DNA from: Clostridiales bacterium
Lineage (GTDB): Bacteria > Bacillota > Clostridia > Christensenellales > JAISNN01
Length of the DNA stretch: 41,825 nucleotides
Assembly: GCA_031289755.1 (NCBI GenBank)
Contig: JAITOU010000010.1
Span: forward strand, 1-41,825
Direction: 5' to 3'
Part shown: in pieces, positions 34,001-41,571 of the stretch
Position numbering within the stretch: position 1 is the first letter of the stretch
Layout: each line of letters starts with the position of its first letter
Notes under the pieces: generated by a model
Seen by the model: the letters and a program-made list of their open reading frames with translations, nothing else
Told to the model about the DNA's origin: nothing
The model's database searches: none
Made by a program: the position numbers and the translations under genes

Positions 34001-35715
34001 TTGACAAGTCCCGTTATGCTGTCGGGAAGCAATTCGTTGTCGTCGTCCAAAAATATAAAATACTTGACCGCACCGCAAGCAACGGGACGCTTTATCAAAA
34101 CAAAGCCGCCGCCGTCGTTCTCCGCCATATACCGAGTCAATTCCATGACTGCTCCGCGTTTTCTTTCATGCCCCGAATAGCGTCCGAAATGTAACGTCCT
34201 TTTGCGGACAAAGAAGCTCAATTCTCCGTCATACTCCTTTATCGCCTTTAACAAAGGCGCGTCGGCTTCGTCCGATTCCTTGTCGGACGGCGCAAAATCT
34301 ATCAGCAAAGCATATTCGGTGTTTTTGCCGTCGTTGGCGGCTTTGACTATCAGGGCTTTGCGGCAGGCTTCATTTAATTGTTTTTTGGAAGTGATATACT
34401 CGGATATCACAACCATAGCTTTATCTTCCGCACCGACGGTCGGAAAATCCATTCTGAAAACCGTTTTGTCGCGGCGAAAAAAGCCCAATAAATAATTGAC
34501 GAGAAAAAACGCCGTCCTGACAAACATTAAGAAAAACAGCGGAGCAAAAACCGCCTTTGTCAAAAAAACCGCCGCCGTGCCGAGCAAAGCCGCCAAACAG
34601 AAGACGGCGGCGGCATACAAGCCGCAGCCTTGCGCGCTTCTGTCCTTTAATGGTATATATTTTTCCTTTGCGATAGCGCGGAGCAAATCACGCGGATAAT
34701 AAAAGAGCAATTCTCCGAAATATCTCTTATAGACGTCGGCTTGCCGCATGAGCTTGTCATAAAAGGTCAGCGGATTTTTACCCGATTTTTTTGCCAAAAG
34801 ACTTATCTGCTTCAAATAAGCTATTTTTGTGGCGGTGTCGCTGTTTTTGTATATCTCGTCGCCCGACAATTTGCGGTGAAGCGCGGAAAAGCCGAGAATA
34901 GTTTCATGTCCGTAATTGTCCTTTTCCAAAAGGTACGAAATCAAAGACGCGGTATGCGCGTCCGATTCTGCGAGTCCCGCGCGGAAGATATAATTTACGC
35001 CGTCATAATCGACGCCGTTTTTTTGGAGATACGACATTATCTCTTCGCTATCGTTTGCGTTGTTGTCGAATAAAAAATACAGATAACAATTTGACTGCAA
35101 AAGCCCCGTATCGATACGCGGCTTTTTTGCCGCTTGATATGCGCGGTTTAAGAGCAGTACGCGCTTTGCCATTTTCTCTATTCGCTCAAAGACAGCATAA
35201 GAAAAAGCTTCCTTTAAGAGCAACACCTCGTCTACCGACAGCGAATTGAGCGCGGTATAGGCATAGATTCCTTTTTTTATCCTGTCAAAGGTAAGCGTAT
35301 CTACCGAGCCGTCTATAATGAGTCCGGCAAGACGGACGAGCAGCGGCTTCCCTTCGATATTTTTTAATGCCGTAAGACCGCGAAAGTCGCCTATCGAGCT
35401 TAAAATGTAATAATTGTCGTATATCCATTTTTCAAATTCATAGACCTTATGCCCCGCGCCGATTTTTTTTCTTATGACGGAATACGCCGTATGTACGGCT
35501 CCCGTCATGCGGCGCGGCACAAAATAACCGCCTTCGGGGGCATTTTTGACCTCCGCCGCAAACATCTCTATGCTTTCTTTATATTTTTTTTCGTCCAAAG
35601 TCGTACCCGAATCCGACACGATACCGGCTTTATTTGCTTTAACTCTATTATATATCGGTATGCACAGCCCCAAAAGCAAGCCTGCTACAAATACCGCCGC
35701 AACAATCCAAAACAT
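28057..35715 (-). CDS. Cyclic beta-1,2-glucan synthase-like giant protein (GT84 + glucoamylase-like + GH94)
   Basis: This protein of about 2552 residues has the architecture of NdvB/ChvB. An N-terminal span and a span pair (about 375-420) precede a glycosyltransferase with FIFLDDDNELL (near 555), SHDIIEG (near 653) and RWSKGD (near 687). Several more spans follow (about 710-890), then a glucoamylase-like domain with YMAHHQGMIM (near 1280). The C-terminal GH94 module (about 1800-2540) has GLPYSNVVALKYGGFVVTDN, QAGGATGFRDQLQD and the acid Asp in GTGDWNDALDN. Such enzymes build beta-1,2-glucan on a protein primer at the membrane and close or trim it with the GH94 part. I use ATG 35715, preceded by GAGGCGG; a TTG at 35730 is less likely. 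It is slightly shorter than proteobacterial homologues. The product here could differ in linkage or stay linear. Confidence 0.88.
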   Translation of the reverse strand: MFWIVAAVFVAGLLLGLCIPIYNRVKANKAGIVSDSGTTLDEKKYKESIEMFAAEVKNAPEGGYFVPRRMTGAVHTAYSVIRKKIGAGHKVYEFEKWIYDNYYILSSIGDFRGLTALKNIEGKPLLVRLAGLIIDGSVDTLTFDRIKKGIYAYTALNSLSVDEVLLLKEAFSYAVFERIEKMAKRVLLLNRAYQAAKKPRIDTGLLQSNCYLYFLFDNNANDSEEIMSYLQKNGVDYDGVNYIFRAGLAESDAHTASLISYLLEKDNYGHETILGFSALHRKLSGDEIYKNSDTATKIAYLKQISLLAKKSGKNPLTFYDKLMRQADVYKRYFGELLFYYPRDLLRAIAKEKYIPLKDRSAQGCGLYAAAVFCLAALLGTAAVFLTKAVFAPLFFLMFVRTAFFLVNYLLGFFRRDKTVFRMDFPTVGAEDKAMVVISEYITSKKQLNEACRKALIVKAANDGKNTEYALLIDFAPSDKESDEADAPLLKAIKEYDGELSFFVRKRTLHFGRYSGHERKRGAVMELTRYMAENDGGGFVLIKRPVACGAVKYFIFLDDDNELLPDSITGLVNAIIHPLNKKYDLMTLGAKYNMYSLTTRYSRRFEGQSGIESYPYYSGLFYRIFGTEIFTGKGIVRVSSLYDKLYGKLPENRVLSHDIIEGAVLSTSSSGIAVFEDAPKDFCGDTERMNRWSKGDILLLIFLKNRQKSRDGKGIKLKISLLYKTVIAVNAVGILYAFCVFALIMLAYFGAARLLLNTALIVLFSVFIGSALSTVRELFIPHKRMAYRIKDSAAAWLTAAAELLMLPFFAVNGIAVYCKALFHLWFRPQKILEWKTFYHTQNGRIKNALPYAAPSFFVMTALGVADYFLNGSLILMCAAFVYLAVFWVYTYNGEGGKTDAPVSLKNQEFLLNAAQKTYRFFEENLTENPLICDNFQKSPYLGRSENTSPTNIGFSLLALIAGYFLEGYDGRRSGAENKNDVLSGKIKDMTAFEKVVTEAEKIIAAVERLDKYHGHLFNWYDIDTGAVLPSFFVSSVDSANFISALTVLKEFLDVNAAGCGEGALKERCGGLYKRVKQMIEECNFSALYDFKRNLFYIGHEADNTKKFTAHYDLLASESRLLSYLGTVNSLPCWFKLSRKAAKPYGNTLYSWSGTMFEYLMADIFLKPPEHSLLLKSSRNAAKVQKNTRCNGVFGLSESGYYRFDENMKYQYTAFGVNILSLKSRSNQCVISPYSSFLSLKYLKDRAIDNLKRLGEKNMTGEYGYFEAMDFSENKTVASYMAHHQGMIMCSVTNYLFDDVFCTLFMRDGRVASGRHLLAERKLVSKPSKSVKRNVFADIRANQSRSYFFDKPHALPVYNVLSNGNYSVVADDSGRGYSVYGNIHVTKEPEAINDAHGKYFYAADGSGEIFSPTYAPLFKEPDAHTAEFFRDKCVYTETKRACVHTVRVPAGFNGEIHTFSIENSGEPKKYKVYFFGGDIVLGDYNAYQSHKTFYNMFVSVGQADPNCFVVKRKKIYKDDKNYYAAMLVKGADVSPEFNRYNFIGRKKNLSEPDILKGGARSESTGDMTEPCFGFVSEMTLKKNERKEFSVIITAAHSEDELNAALKRAKTLVFDKLITESPDIVWQDKLTVLNDAECGILTDILPAVIDGSLCGGKKKTISSSDRFFEIYRNYSGNFEYKILYYKHSGDRDEEYLISVLKVFNIMKNAAVKVKLLISEPRFDVYHDPIKQIIRRYVKDFGASVCVLDEGEIEAFIAENAFLNFNLRSKARTDEQKRAAYINAVKDGGGEQSGAVLSGIYPQKKPYFVSGAGYFTDEGSYVVQGRTGLPYSNVVALKYGGFVVTDNGGGFTFFDNSRENKVSVSYNDPVSDTPSEAVFIARDGCSPYRINKGGSFTEHINGMTVFVNRFGEYSTVLKEYMIADGYAKVFEAEIENNSQKPLDMTLFTDIAPALGYKESSGALSYRYGGDAVYADNHVNGQTAVLKIFGGEIIKDRRRILCREGYRADTEAVYDAETAVDAMAAKYSFRLKPDCRKKFFFVLAKSEAAINGIEPYNIDAELANVMNYFGGLNKIKIDTGDKYLDMMFNHRLMYQVVASRLNGKCGFYQAGGATGFRDQLQDMTALVYGDPSAVRRHILLSASRQYTEGDVMHWWHAPRFGVRTKISDDKLFLPYTAFFYINATGDYSVLSEEISYLKSPPLLGYEHSRLESPEDAPKKGALSEHIERAIYGTLKYGAHDLLLIGTGDWNDALDNVGAKGRGESVWLSIFAYRVLTMYKNLSKHDDRLKYVKDEIKLKEAVIKHAFENDRFMRAYTDDGEWIGSKFAKYCRIDLICQSWAAMTGIAPKAMTERALDTARELVDYERGIVKLFDPPFNGEKFYGYISSYPSGVRENGGQYTHAVMWYISALFKSGRADEAYKILRTVNPAEIMSGDKSEKYLGEPYVVAADVSASGRAGWSWYTGSAGLMYRVILEDLLGITMENGNLVIKPNLPSAMNSCRAEYRHKNAVYDIEIKKAATGKFIINGAEIKNDNRIPLKNEGKYHVEVIVPLGTAPH

Positions 35716-35918
35716 AACCGCCTCTATCAAAAACGCCGACTTGCGTTAAGAAAGTCATCGTTTCCTATCAGCCGCACGGTCAAAAAATCCGCTTGCGGCT
35801 TGGTGAATTATTGACTAAAAAAAAACTAATATACTTACCGTGAAAAGGCATGAAATACATTTGGCGAATATTTTTTCCGTTTATAAAAATAATATTACCA
35901 ATTGAAAAGGAGAAAAAA

Positions 35919-36410
35919 ATGCTTTATTACAATCCCGACATCCTTATAAACAATCTTGCGTCGTCCTTTATCGAAGCGGCGGCAAACGCCGAAGAAACGG
36001 TCACCTACAAAACGACCTACGACAAAAACGGAATGATGAGCTTTTACCGCGACAAATACACTATCGACGGCAAAGACGCGCACGGCTCTACGGTAAGAGA
36101 ATCCTTTACCTTTGATTTGAAAAACGGAAAAAAACTCAATCTGGAATATTTTATCAACAAACAGCCGAGAAAAAACCTAAAAGACACCGACGGAGCGTAT
36201 GCCGCCGTCAAAGAAAAGCTAATCGCCCTTGCGGAGCAAAAAAGCAAAGAAACGCCAGGTATATATTTTGACGATTATCAACGGCTAATCGCACAAAAAT
36301 TCAATCCCGATAATTTTTATCTGACCGAAAACGGTATAGTAATATATTTTCAGCAATACGACATCGCGCCGTATTCTACCGGAATAGTCGAATTTAATAT
36401 CGGACGGTGA
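35919..36410 (+). CDS. DUF3298 domain protein without signal peptide
   Basis: This protein of 163 residues ends with a DUF3298-type domain: NPDNFYLTENGIVIYFQQYD followed by IAPYSTGIVEFNI, the pattern at the C-terminus of RsiV-like anti-sigma factors and related lipoproteins. The upstream half has FTFDLKNGKKLNLEYF, the strand before it in the same fold. Most relatives are exported, but here the ATG at 35919, with AAAAGGAG nearby, gives MLYYNPDILINNL and no signal or membrane span. The longer in-frame start at 35850 would add a weakly hydrophobic stretch (IWRIFFPFIKIILPI) but lacks a ribosome site. It is divergent from the giant synthase gene, with 203 bases between them. The function is unknown. 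Confidence 0.7.
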   Translation: MLYYNPDILINNLASSFIEAAANAEETVTYKTTYDKNGMMSFYRDKYTIDGKDAHGSTVRESFTFDLKNGKKLNLEYFINKQPRKNLKDTDGAYAAVKEKLIALAEQKSKETPGIYFDDYQRLIAQKFNPDNFYLTENGIVIYFQQYDIAPYSTGIVEFNIGR

Positions 36411-36481
36411 CAATTTCGACAACAATCCGAATATTTTGCGGCAAATATTTTCCGATAAGTAAATATATTAAAATATTTCTC

Positions 36482-36511
36482 TTGCGTTATATGCCCCTTA
36501 TCTGATATAAT
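36482..36511 (+). promoter_or_regulatory. Promoter of the alcohol dehydrogenase gene
   Basis: TTGCGT (36482-36487) and TATAAT (36506-36511) are separated by 18 bases, about 55 bases ahead of the ATG at 36566. Confidence 0.5.
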
Positions 36512-36565
36512 ATATCCGACTTGTTTAATAATATATCGTGAATTATAGTGTCAAAGAGGATTGAA

Positions 36566-37780
36566 ATGTACTTCAACTTTCATATACCGACAAAAATCAT
36601 TTTTAAAAACGATGCCGTCGAAGATATATCAAACCAAAAATTACCGGGAATAAAAGCCCTGATAGTCACCGGCGGAACGTCTGTAAAAAAATACGGTTAT
36701 CTCGACCGTCTTACCTACGAGCTAAAACAAAACCGCATCTCTTATGTCATTTACGACAAAATCACTCCGAACCCTTTTAAGTCGGCGGTTCAAGAAGCCA
36801 CCGAGCTTGCCAAGCTCGAAAAGTGCGATTTTGTCATAGGACTCGGCGGCGGCAGCGTTATGGACAGCGCAAAAAGCATAGCCCTGCTGTACAAAAACGG
36901 CGGCGACCTTTGGGACTACGTCGGCGGCGGCACAGGCAAAGCCATGCCGGTCAGGAACGGCGCACTCCCTATCGTTACCGTATCGACTACGGCGGCAACC
37001 GGCTCGGAGGTCAATCCCTTTGCCGTCATCACAAAGGAAATCACCTGCGAAAAAGCCGGACTCGGCAACGAATGCCTTTATCCGGCGATTAGCTTTATCG
37101 ACCCTAAGCTTACGGTATCAATTCCGGGAGAGCTTACGGCGTTTCACGGATTTGACATTCTGACACACGCGGCGGAAGCCTATATCAATAAGAACGCAAA
37201 TCCCCTAAGCGATATGCTTGCCCTTAAAAGCATTGCTCTCGTCGCCGAATATCTCCCCAAAGCCGTCGAAAACGGCGAAAATCTCGAAGCACGCAGAAAT
37301 CTTTCTTATGCGAATATTTTGTCGGGCTTTGTCGAAAGCCTGTCCGGCTGTACGTCGGAGCATTCTCTCGAACACGCTTTGAGCGCATATCACCAAAATC
37401 TGCCGCACGGAGCAGGTCTTGCCTTCCTTGCGGAAGATTATTTCAATTACTTTTTGAATATTTGTCCCGAAAGAATAAAGGATTTGTCGGTAGCCGCAGG
37501 CTATTACAACAGCGCGGAAGGCTTTATCGAATTTTTGAATGCGCTCAAAAAGAAGTGCTTTATCGACAATGTCGATTACAAAAAATACGGACTGAACAAA
37601 AACATGATTTTGATATACACAAAAAACGCCATAGACGTCATGGGCAATCTCTTCAAAAACGACCGCAAGACGCTCGACTTCAAGGACGTCATGAAAATCT
37701 ACAACTGCTGCTTTATGCAGGGCGTCCTGATTCCCAAAAATCAAACGGGAGAACAAATAAAATTTAACGATATAGTGTAA
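36566..37780 (+). CDS. Iron-containing alcohol dehydrogenase
   Basis: This protein of 404 residues belongs to the group III (iron-dependent) alcohol dehydrogenases. The nucleotide-binding signature GLGGGSVMDSAKSIA lies near residue 93, and STTAATGSEVNPFAVIT is typical. The metal site residues are in AFHGFDILTHAAEAY and EHALSAYHQNLPHGAGLA. It reduces aldehydes or ketones with NAD(P)H in fermentation, or the reverse; its C-terminal half resembles butanol-dehydrogenase-type members but the substrate is not certain. AGAGG lies seven bases before ATG 36566, which I prefer to a GTG at 36548. It is monocistronic and ends in a strong terminator. Confidence 0.93.
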   Translation: MYFNFHIPTKIIFKNDAVEDISNQKLPGIKALIVTGGTSVKKYGYLDRLTYELKQNRISYVIYDKITPNPFKSAVQEATELAKLEKCDFVIGLGGGSVMDSAKSIALLYKNGGDLWDYVGGGTGKAMPVRNGALPIVTVSTTAATGSEVNPFAVITKEITCEKAGLGNECLYPAISFIDPKLTVSIPGELTAFHGFDILTHAAEAYINKNANPLSDMLALKSIALVAEYLPKAVENGENLEARRNLSYANILSGFVESLSGCTSEHSLEHALSAYHQNLPHGAGLAFLAEDYFNYFLNICPERIKDLSVAAGYYNSAEGFIEFLNALKKKCFIDNVDYKKYGLNKNMILIYTKNAIDVMGNLFKNDRKTLDFKDVMKIYNCCFMQGVLIPKNQTGEQIKFNDIV

Positions 37781-37800
37781 ACGGCACGGTTTTATAAAAA

Positions 37801-37842
37801 AACGAACGGCTTGAATTTATTTGAGCCGTTCGTTTGTTTTTA
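37801..37842. terminator. Bidirectional terminator between convergent genes
   Basis: AACGAACGGCT (37801-37811) pairs perfectly with AGCCGTTCGTT (37824-37834), with TTGTTTTT after it on the plus strand and TTTTTTTATAA on the minus strand. It serves the dehydrogenase gene and the convergent subtilase gene. Confidence 0.85.
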
Positions 37843-37897
37843 AAAATTAAAACTAGTAATTATCAAAGACAATTCTCTCATCAAGTGCTTTTGCCGC

Positions 37898-40800
37898 TTA
37901 GTTTCCATTTTCCTTTTTTGTAGCTATAAAGAAAATTCCGATGATAAGAAAGATACCGCCGACTGCCGATACAACCCATATCCATGTGCGGTTCGGCGGA
38001 TTGCCGTCCGGCGGATAGTCGTCGGACTCGACAACACCCGATACCGTGATATTTACGTCTGCATCAATCGAATCGATAATATACCAACCGTCCGCATAAG
38101 GCGTAAGAATAGTTGCGCCGTTTCTGACGAGCATATTAGCTCCGCTGTATCCCTTCTCGATTGTGATTTTGAATCTTATGATTTCACCTTCAAAAACCGT
38201 CGTCACCGCGCCGCCGTCAAACTCGATAAAATAACCGTCACCGACCGATGCCGTAACGGCAAAAATGCCGACCCACCTTGCATACAAGTTGATTCCGTTA
38301 AGGGGCATAGTGGTAAAATTATACCGATTGTCAAATGTTCCGTTATCGGTATACCATCCGCCAAAGATAAAGCCGGGCTTATCGGGGGCAAGCGGCGGCA
38401 CTATGGTTGCACCGTAATCCGCCGTTATCGGCAGTACCGTACTGCCGCCGTTAGAATCAAAGGTAATTGTATACGGTAAAGCCGTCCAATGCGCATAATA
38501 AGTTACTTTTGCAGTAATGATTGTTGACGGCGTCACAGGCGTGCCGCCCAATATCGAAGTCCACCAACCGTCAAAGATATAGCCTTCGCGTGCGTTTGTC
38601 GTCGGCAATGCTCCGACAGGCATATTCTTGTTGACCAAACGGGTAAGCTCACTCCCCGAACCGCCGTTATAATTAAATGTCACCAAATGTTCGAGAGTCT
38701 CGGTCCAATGCGCAAAGTAAGTCACATTACCGCTTATCACCGTGTTTTTGTCAAGCTCGGTGCCGCCGCTCAATTGAGTCCACCAACCGGCAAAGATGTA
38801 ATCGGCTCTTTCGTAAGGGTCCGGCAATTCGCCAAGCGGCGTCCCCTTGTCGACATAACGCTCGGCCTCCGCGCCGTCGCCGCCGTTATAGTCGAAGGTC
38901 ACCTTCCAACAATTATTAACGTCCTGCCAACGCGCCCAAATATCAAACGGCGACGAATTGATTATCGTATTTGCCGTTACTTCCGTGCCGCCCGATTGCG
39001 CCGTGAACCAGCCCAAGAAAATATATCCAGCCTTTGTCGGAGTTGCGAGTAATCCCCCGAGTGCCGAGCCGGACTGCAATCTCACCCATGTCATCGAGCC
39101 GTTATCAACATGAATAAAAACGTTGCATATTATCGATGAAGTATATTGAGCATAAATAGTTATGTTGGCTGTAATTATCGTGCTTTCTGTCATCGGTGTG
39201 CCGCCCGATTGCGCATCGAACCAGCCGTTAAAGGTATACCCCGACCGAACGTTAGGCGTCGGCAGTGTGCCGATGGCAGTGTTTTTATCCACAGACCGAT
39301 TTGCTTCGTTTCCCGAGCCGCCGTTATAATTAAAGGTAACGACTACGACCGTACCGGTAGGATAATATGCCATTGTTCCGACCTTGCTTGCTTTTGTGAC
39401 GCTTCCGCTAACAATAAGATAGGCAATGGCTTTTACCGTAGTTTTTGCAGAAATCGGAATTTGCGCCGTATACTTCGTGCTGTTTATATTCGGCTCCGTT
39501 CCGTCAAGCGTATAGTGAATTTCGGTCGCCCCCGCACAGCTTAAAGTCAAATTAAAAGGTGAAGAAAATTCGGCGGTCGTTTCGCTAAACACCACGTCGG
39601 GCAAGGTTTCATCTATAATTTTTGATAAATTGACAATGCCGCACCCGAAAGGTCGATTATACGGAGATGAACCAAGCGGTGCAACCGAATCGTAAAGCAG
39701 AGTTTCGAGCCGGCTCGGCGTCAAATTTCTGTTCGGATTTGAATATATCAACGCTATTGCGGCGGCGACGTGCGGAGTCGCCATAGACGTTCCGCTATAC
39801 ATTATATATCCGCCGCCTGCTTGCGCGCTTTTTATATTTACTCCTGGTGCGGCTATGTCGACAACCGTCCCCCAATTTGAAAAGTCGGCGCGGTCGTTAC
39901 TTGAATCGCTCGCCGCCACCGTTATGACCGCAGGGACATTTGCAGGGGTGAAGCCTGCGGCGTCCGCATCGCTGTTACCTGCGGCGACAACGGAAGAGAT
40001 ACCCTTTGCAACCGCATTGTTCACCGTGCTTGAATACACGGACGAAGGCCCTTCGCCGCCAAAGCTCATATTCATAGCATAAATATTTACGCCCTGGTCT
40101 TTCAGATTCATTACATAGTTTACGCCTTGAATAATTGACGTCGACGTTCCTTCGCCTTTGTCATTCATGACCTTTATCGGCAAAACCTTGACATTGGCAA
40201 AATTTAGATTTATTATAATACCCGAAACGTGAGTACCGTGTCCGCCGCCGTCTTGGAAGCTTGTTCCCGTTTGACTCGAAAAGTTTTTACCGCCGTCCGC
40301 AATGCGTCCGGTAAATAATTCGTGATTGCTGTCAATGCCGGTATCGAGTACGGCTATCACGACGTCGCGCAGATTTGACTGCCCGATAACTCTCGATAAA
40401 TAATCGGCATAATCCGGAACGTCCATATTAGCCGCACCCCAAGACAAATATCCCGACGGAACGGCATTCGTTGCCGCCGGAGCTTCTTCCAAATCCTGCG
40501 TGGTATATATCAGGTCAGGCTCCGCCCATACGACGTATGACAATGCTTCATAATACTCGCAGGCTTCCGCCGCTTGCTTTTCGGTCTCGTATTGAAAGAT
40601 ATGAAGGTCGTCATAACCGTCTGCAACGGCTATCGCACCTTGTGTATCGATGTTTTCTTCGGCTGATTTTACAATCAGTCTTTTTGTTTGGAACGGATTA
40701 GAGAGCGTAACGGAAGTATCGCTGCTTGTCACCGAATAACCCAGCGTTTTGGATATGTCGACAAGCGGAAGATACACAACACCGTTTATTTTGGATATAT

Positions 40801-41200
40801 GCTGCGGCAAAACGACAATGTCACCGTTATCCGCAAATATCATATTGTCGTTGACGCTCATTTCAATTGTGTAAATATTACCTATAATCGTCATCTCGTC
40901 GGCGTCGAACGAAACACCCGAACCGGTCCTTCGAGTAAAAATGTCGGTCGGAATCATATAGGTATCGTTTTGTATGTAAAGGTCGCTTTTTATATCGAAT
41001 TGATAGCGTTCCGGTGCGCCCGCATCGTACTCGCGGATAATCCGGGTTGCTTCATTTGAAAAAGCGTCAAACGTCTCCGTTCCCGTATATGCTTTACCGA
41101 AGCTCTCAACCGAAAATACGGATAGACCGAAGAAACATATCATCATTATTGCGGTCATTAGCAGTACAAAAGTGCGTTTTAAAGATAATATAATTTTCAT
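37898..41200 (-). CDS. Membrane-anchored subtilisin-like serine protease with InlB-type repeats
   Basis: This 1100-residue protein starts with a signal peptide (about 1-32). A copper-amine-oxidase-N-like region (about 75-172) and a propeptide-like part follow, then an S8 catalytic domain (about 280-525) with Asp286 (AVLDTGID), His321 (GGHGTHVSG), oxyanion Asn409 (AAGNSD) and Ser472 (SGTSMATPHVA). A chitobiase-type domain (about 545-605) and five Listeria-Bacteroides (InlB B) repeats between 620 and 976, each with FNYNGG or similar and GW(F/W), come next. A short beta domain, a proline-rich spacer and a C-terminal span (1072-1094, then KKENGN) end the protein. It is thus an active protease displayed outside the cell on a membrane anchor rather than by sortase. 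GGAGTGAT precedes the ATG by about nine bases. Confidence 0.93.
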   Translation of the reverse strand: MKIILSLKRTFVLLMTAIMMICFFGLSVFSVESFGKAYTGTETFDAFSNEATRIIREYDAGAPERYQFDIKSDLYIQNDTYMIPTDIFTRRTGSGVSFDADEMTIIGNIYTIEMSVNDNMIFADNGDIVVLPQHISKINGVVYLPLVDISKTLGYSVTSSDTSVTLSNPFQTKRLIVKSAEENIDTQGAIAVADGYDDLHIFQYETEKQAAEACEYYEALSYVVWAEPDLIYTTQDLEEAPAATNAVPSGYLSWGAANMDVPDYADYLSRVIGQSNLRDVVIAVLDTGIDSNHELFTGRIADGGKNFSSQTGTSFQDGGGHGTHVSGIIINLNFANVKVLPIKVMNDKGEGTSTSIIQGVNYVMNLKDQGVNIYAMNMSFGGEGPSSVYSSTVNNAVAKGISSVVAAGNSDADAAGFTPANVPAVITVAASDSSNDRADFSNWGTVVDIAAPGVNIKSAQAGGGYIMYSGTSMATPHVAAAIALIYSNPNRNLTPSRLETLLYDSVAPLGSSPYNRPFGCGIVNLSKIIDETLPDVVFSETTAEFSSPFNLTLSCAGATEIHYTLDGTEPNINSTKYTAQIPISAKTTVKAIAYLIVSGSVTKASKVGTMAYYPTGTVVVVTFNYNGGSGNEANRSVDKNTAIGTLPTPNVRSGYTFNGWFDAQSGGTPMTESTIITANITIYAQYTSSIICNVFIHVDNGSMTWVRLQSGSALGGLLATPTKAGYIFLGWFTAQSGGTEVTANTIINSSPFDIWARWQDVNNCWKVTFDYNGGDGAEAERYVDKGTPLGELPDPYERADYIFAGWWTQLSGGTELDKNTVISGNVTYFAHWTETLEHLVTFNYNGGSGSELTRLVNKNMPVGALPTTNAREGYIFDGWWTSILGGTPVTPSTIITAKVTYYAHWTALPYTITFDSNGGSTVLPITADYGATIVPPLAPDKPGFIFGGWYTDNGTFDNRYNFTTMPLNGINLYARWVGIFAVTASVGDGYFIEFDGGAVTTVFEGEIIRFKITIEKGYSGANMLVRNGATILTPYADGWYIIDSIDADVNITVSGVVESDDYPPDGNPPNRTWIWVVSAVGGIFLIIGIFFIATKKENGN

Positions 41201-41245
41201 TTTATTAGTATCACTCCGAATGTTATTATAAATTATACCGTTAAT

Positions 41246-41275
41246 ATAATATCACAAAATATTTCATTATGTCAA
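41246..41275 (-). promoter_or_regulatory. Promoter of the subtilase gene
   Basis: On the minus strand TTGACA (41275-41270) and TATTAT (41251-41246) have an 18-base spacer, about 45 bases ahead of the ATG at 41200. Confidence 0.6.
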
Positions 41276-41339
41276 TACTAAAACGCAGCTCAAAACGTCT
41301 CATTTTTATAAAAAAAAATTAAAAACCGCTAAAACAAAA

Positions 41340-41375
41340 AACAACGAATGCCCGATGGTCGGATATCCGTTGTTT
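41340..41375 (-). terminator. Terminator after the gene remnant
   Basis: A long hairpin with paired ends ACAACG/CGTTGT and inner CCGA/TCGG lies here, with T runs on both outer sides. On the minus strand it follows the stop codon at 41410 by about 35 bases and ends in TTTTTTGTTTT, so it is the natural terminator of whatever gene ended there. Confidence 0.6.
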
Positions 41376-41409
41376 TTGTTGTTGATTATTTATTTACTTT
41401 TGCCTGACG

Positions 41410-41568
41410 CTATGCGTTCCAGACTATAATAGCGGAGCTATGTTCATTCCAAGAACTGCTCCACCCAGCAGGCGCGGAAGTGCGTCCTTTTATATTGATA
41501 GTCTGACTTGCCGTCCAACCGTAGAAAGCAAAACTCGCGATACTCGTCATGAGTACATAGGGGTAAAC
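41410..41568 (-). pseudogene. 3' remnant of an interrupted gene
   Basis: The frame from the TAG at 41571-41569 down to the stop at 41410 is open for 52 codons. It reads like the end of a beta-rich extracellular protein: VYPYVLMTSIASFAF, then YGWTASQTINIKGRT and SSAIIVWNA. It contains an ATG at 41550 but no ribosome site, and a terminator follows it. It directly abuts the stop codon of the recombinase at 41572. The simplest reading is that an integrated element cut off the upstream part of this gene. The family is not recognised. Confidence 0.5.
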
Positions 41569-41571
41569 CTA

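Noticed and set aside
37205..37756. Minus-strand open frame of 183 codons
   Set aside because: It is antisense to the alcohol dehydrogenase gene and has no supporting start or motif.
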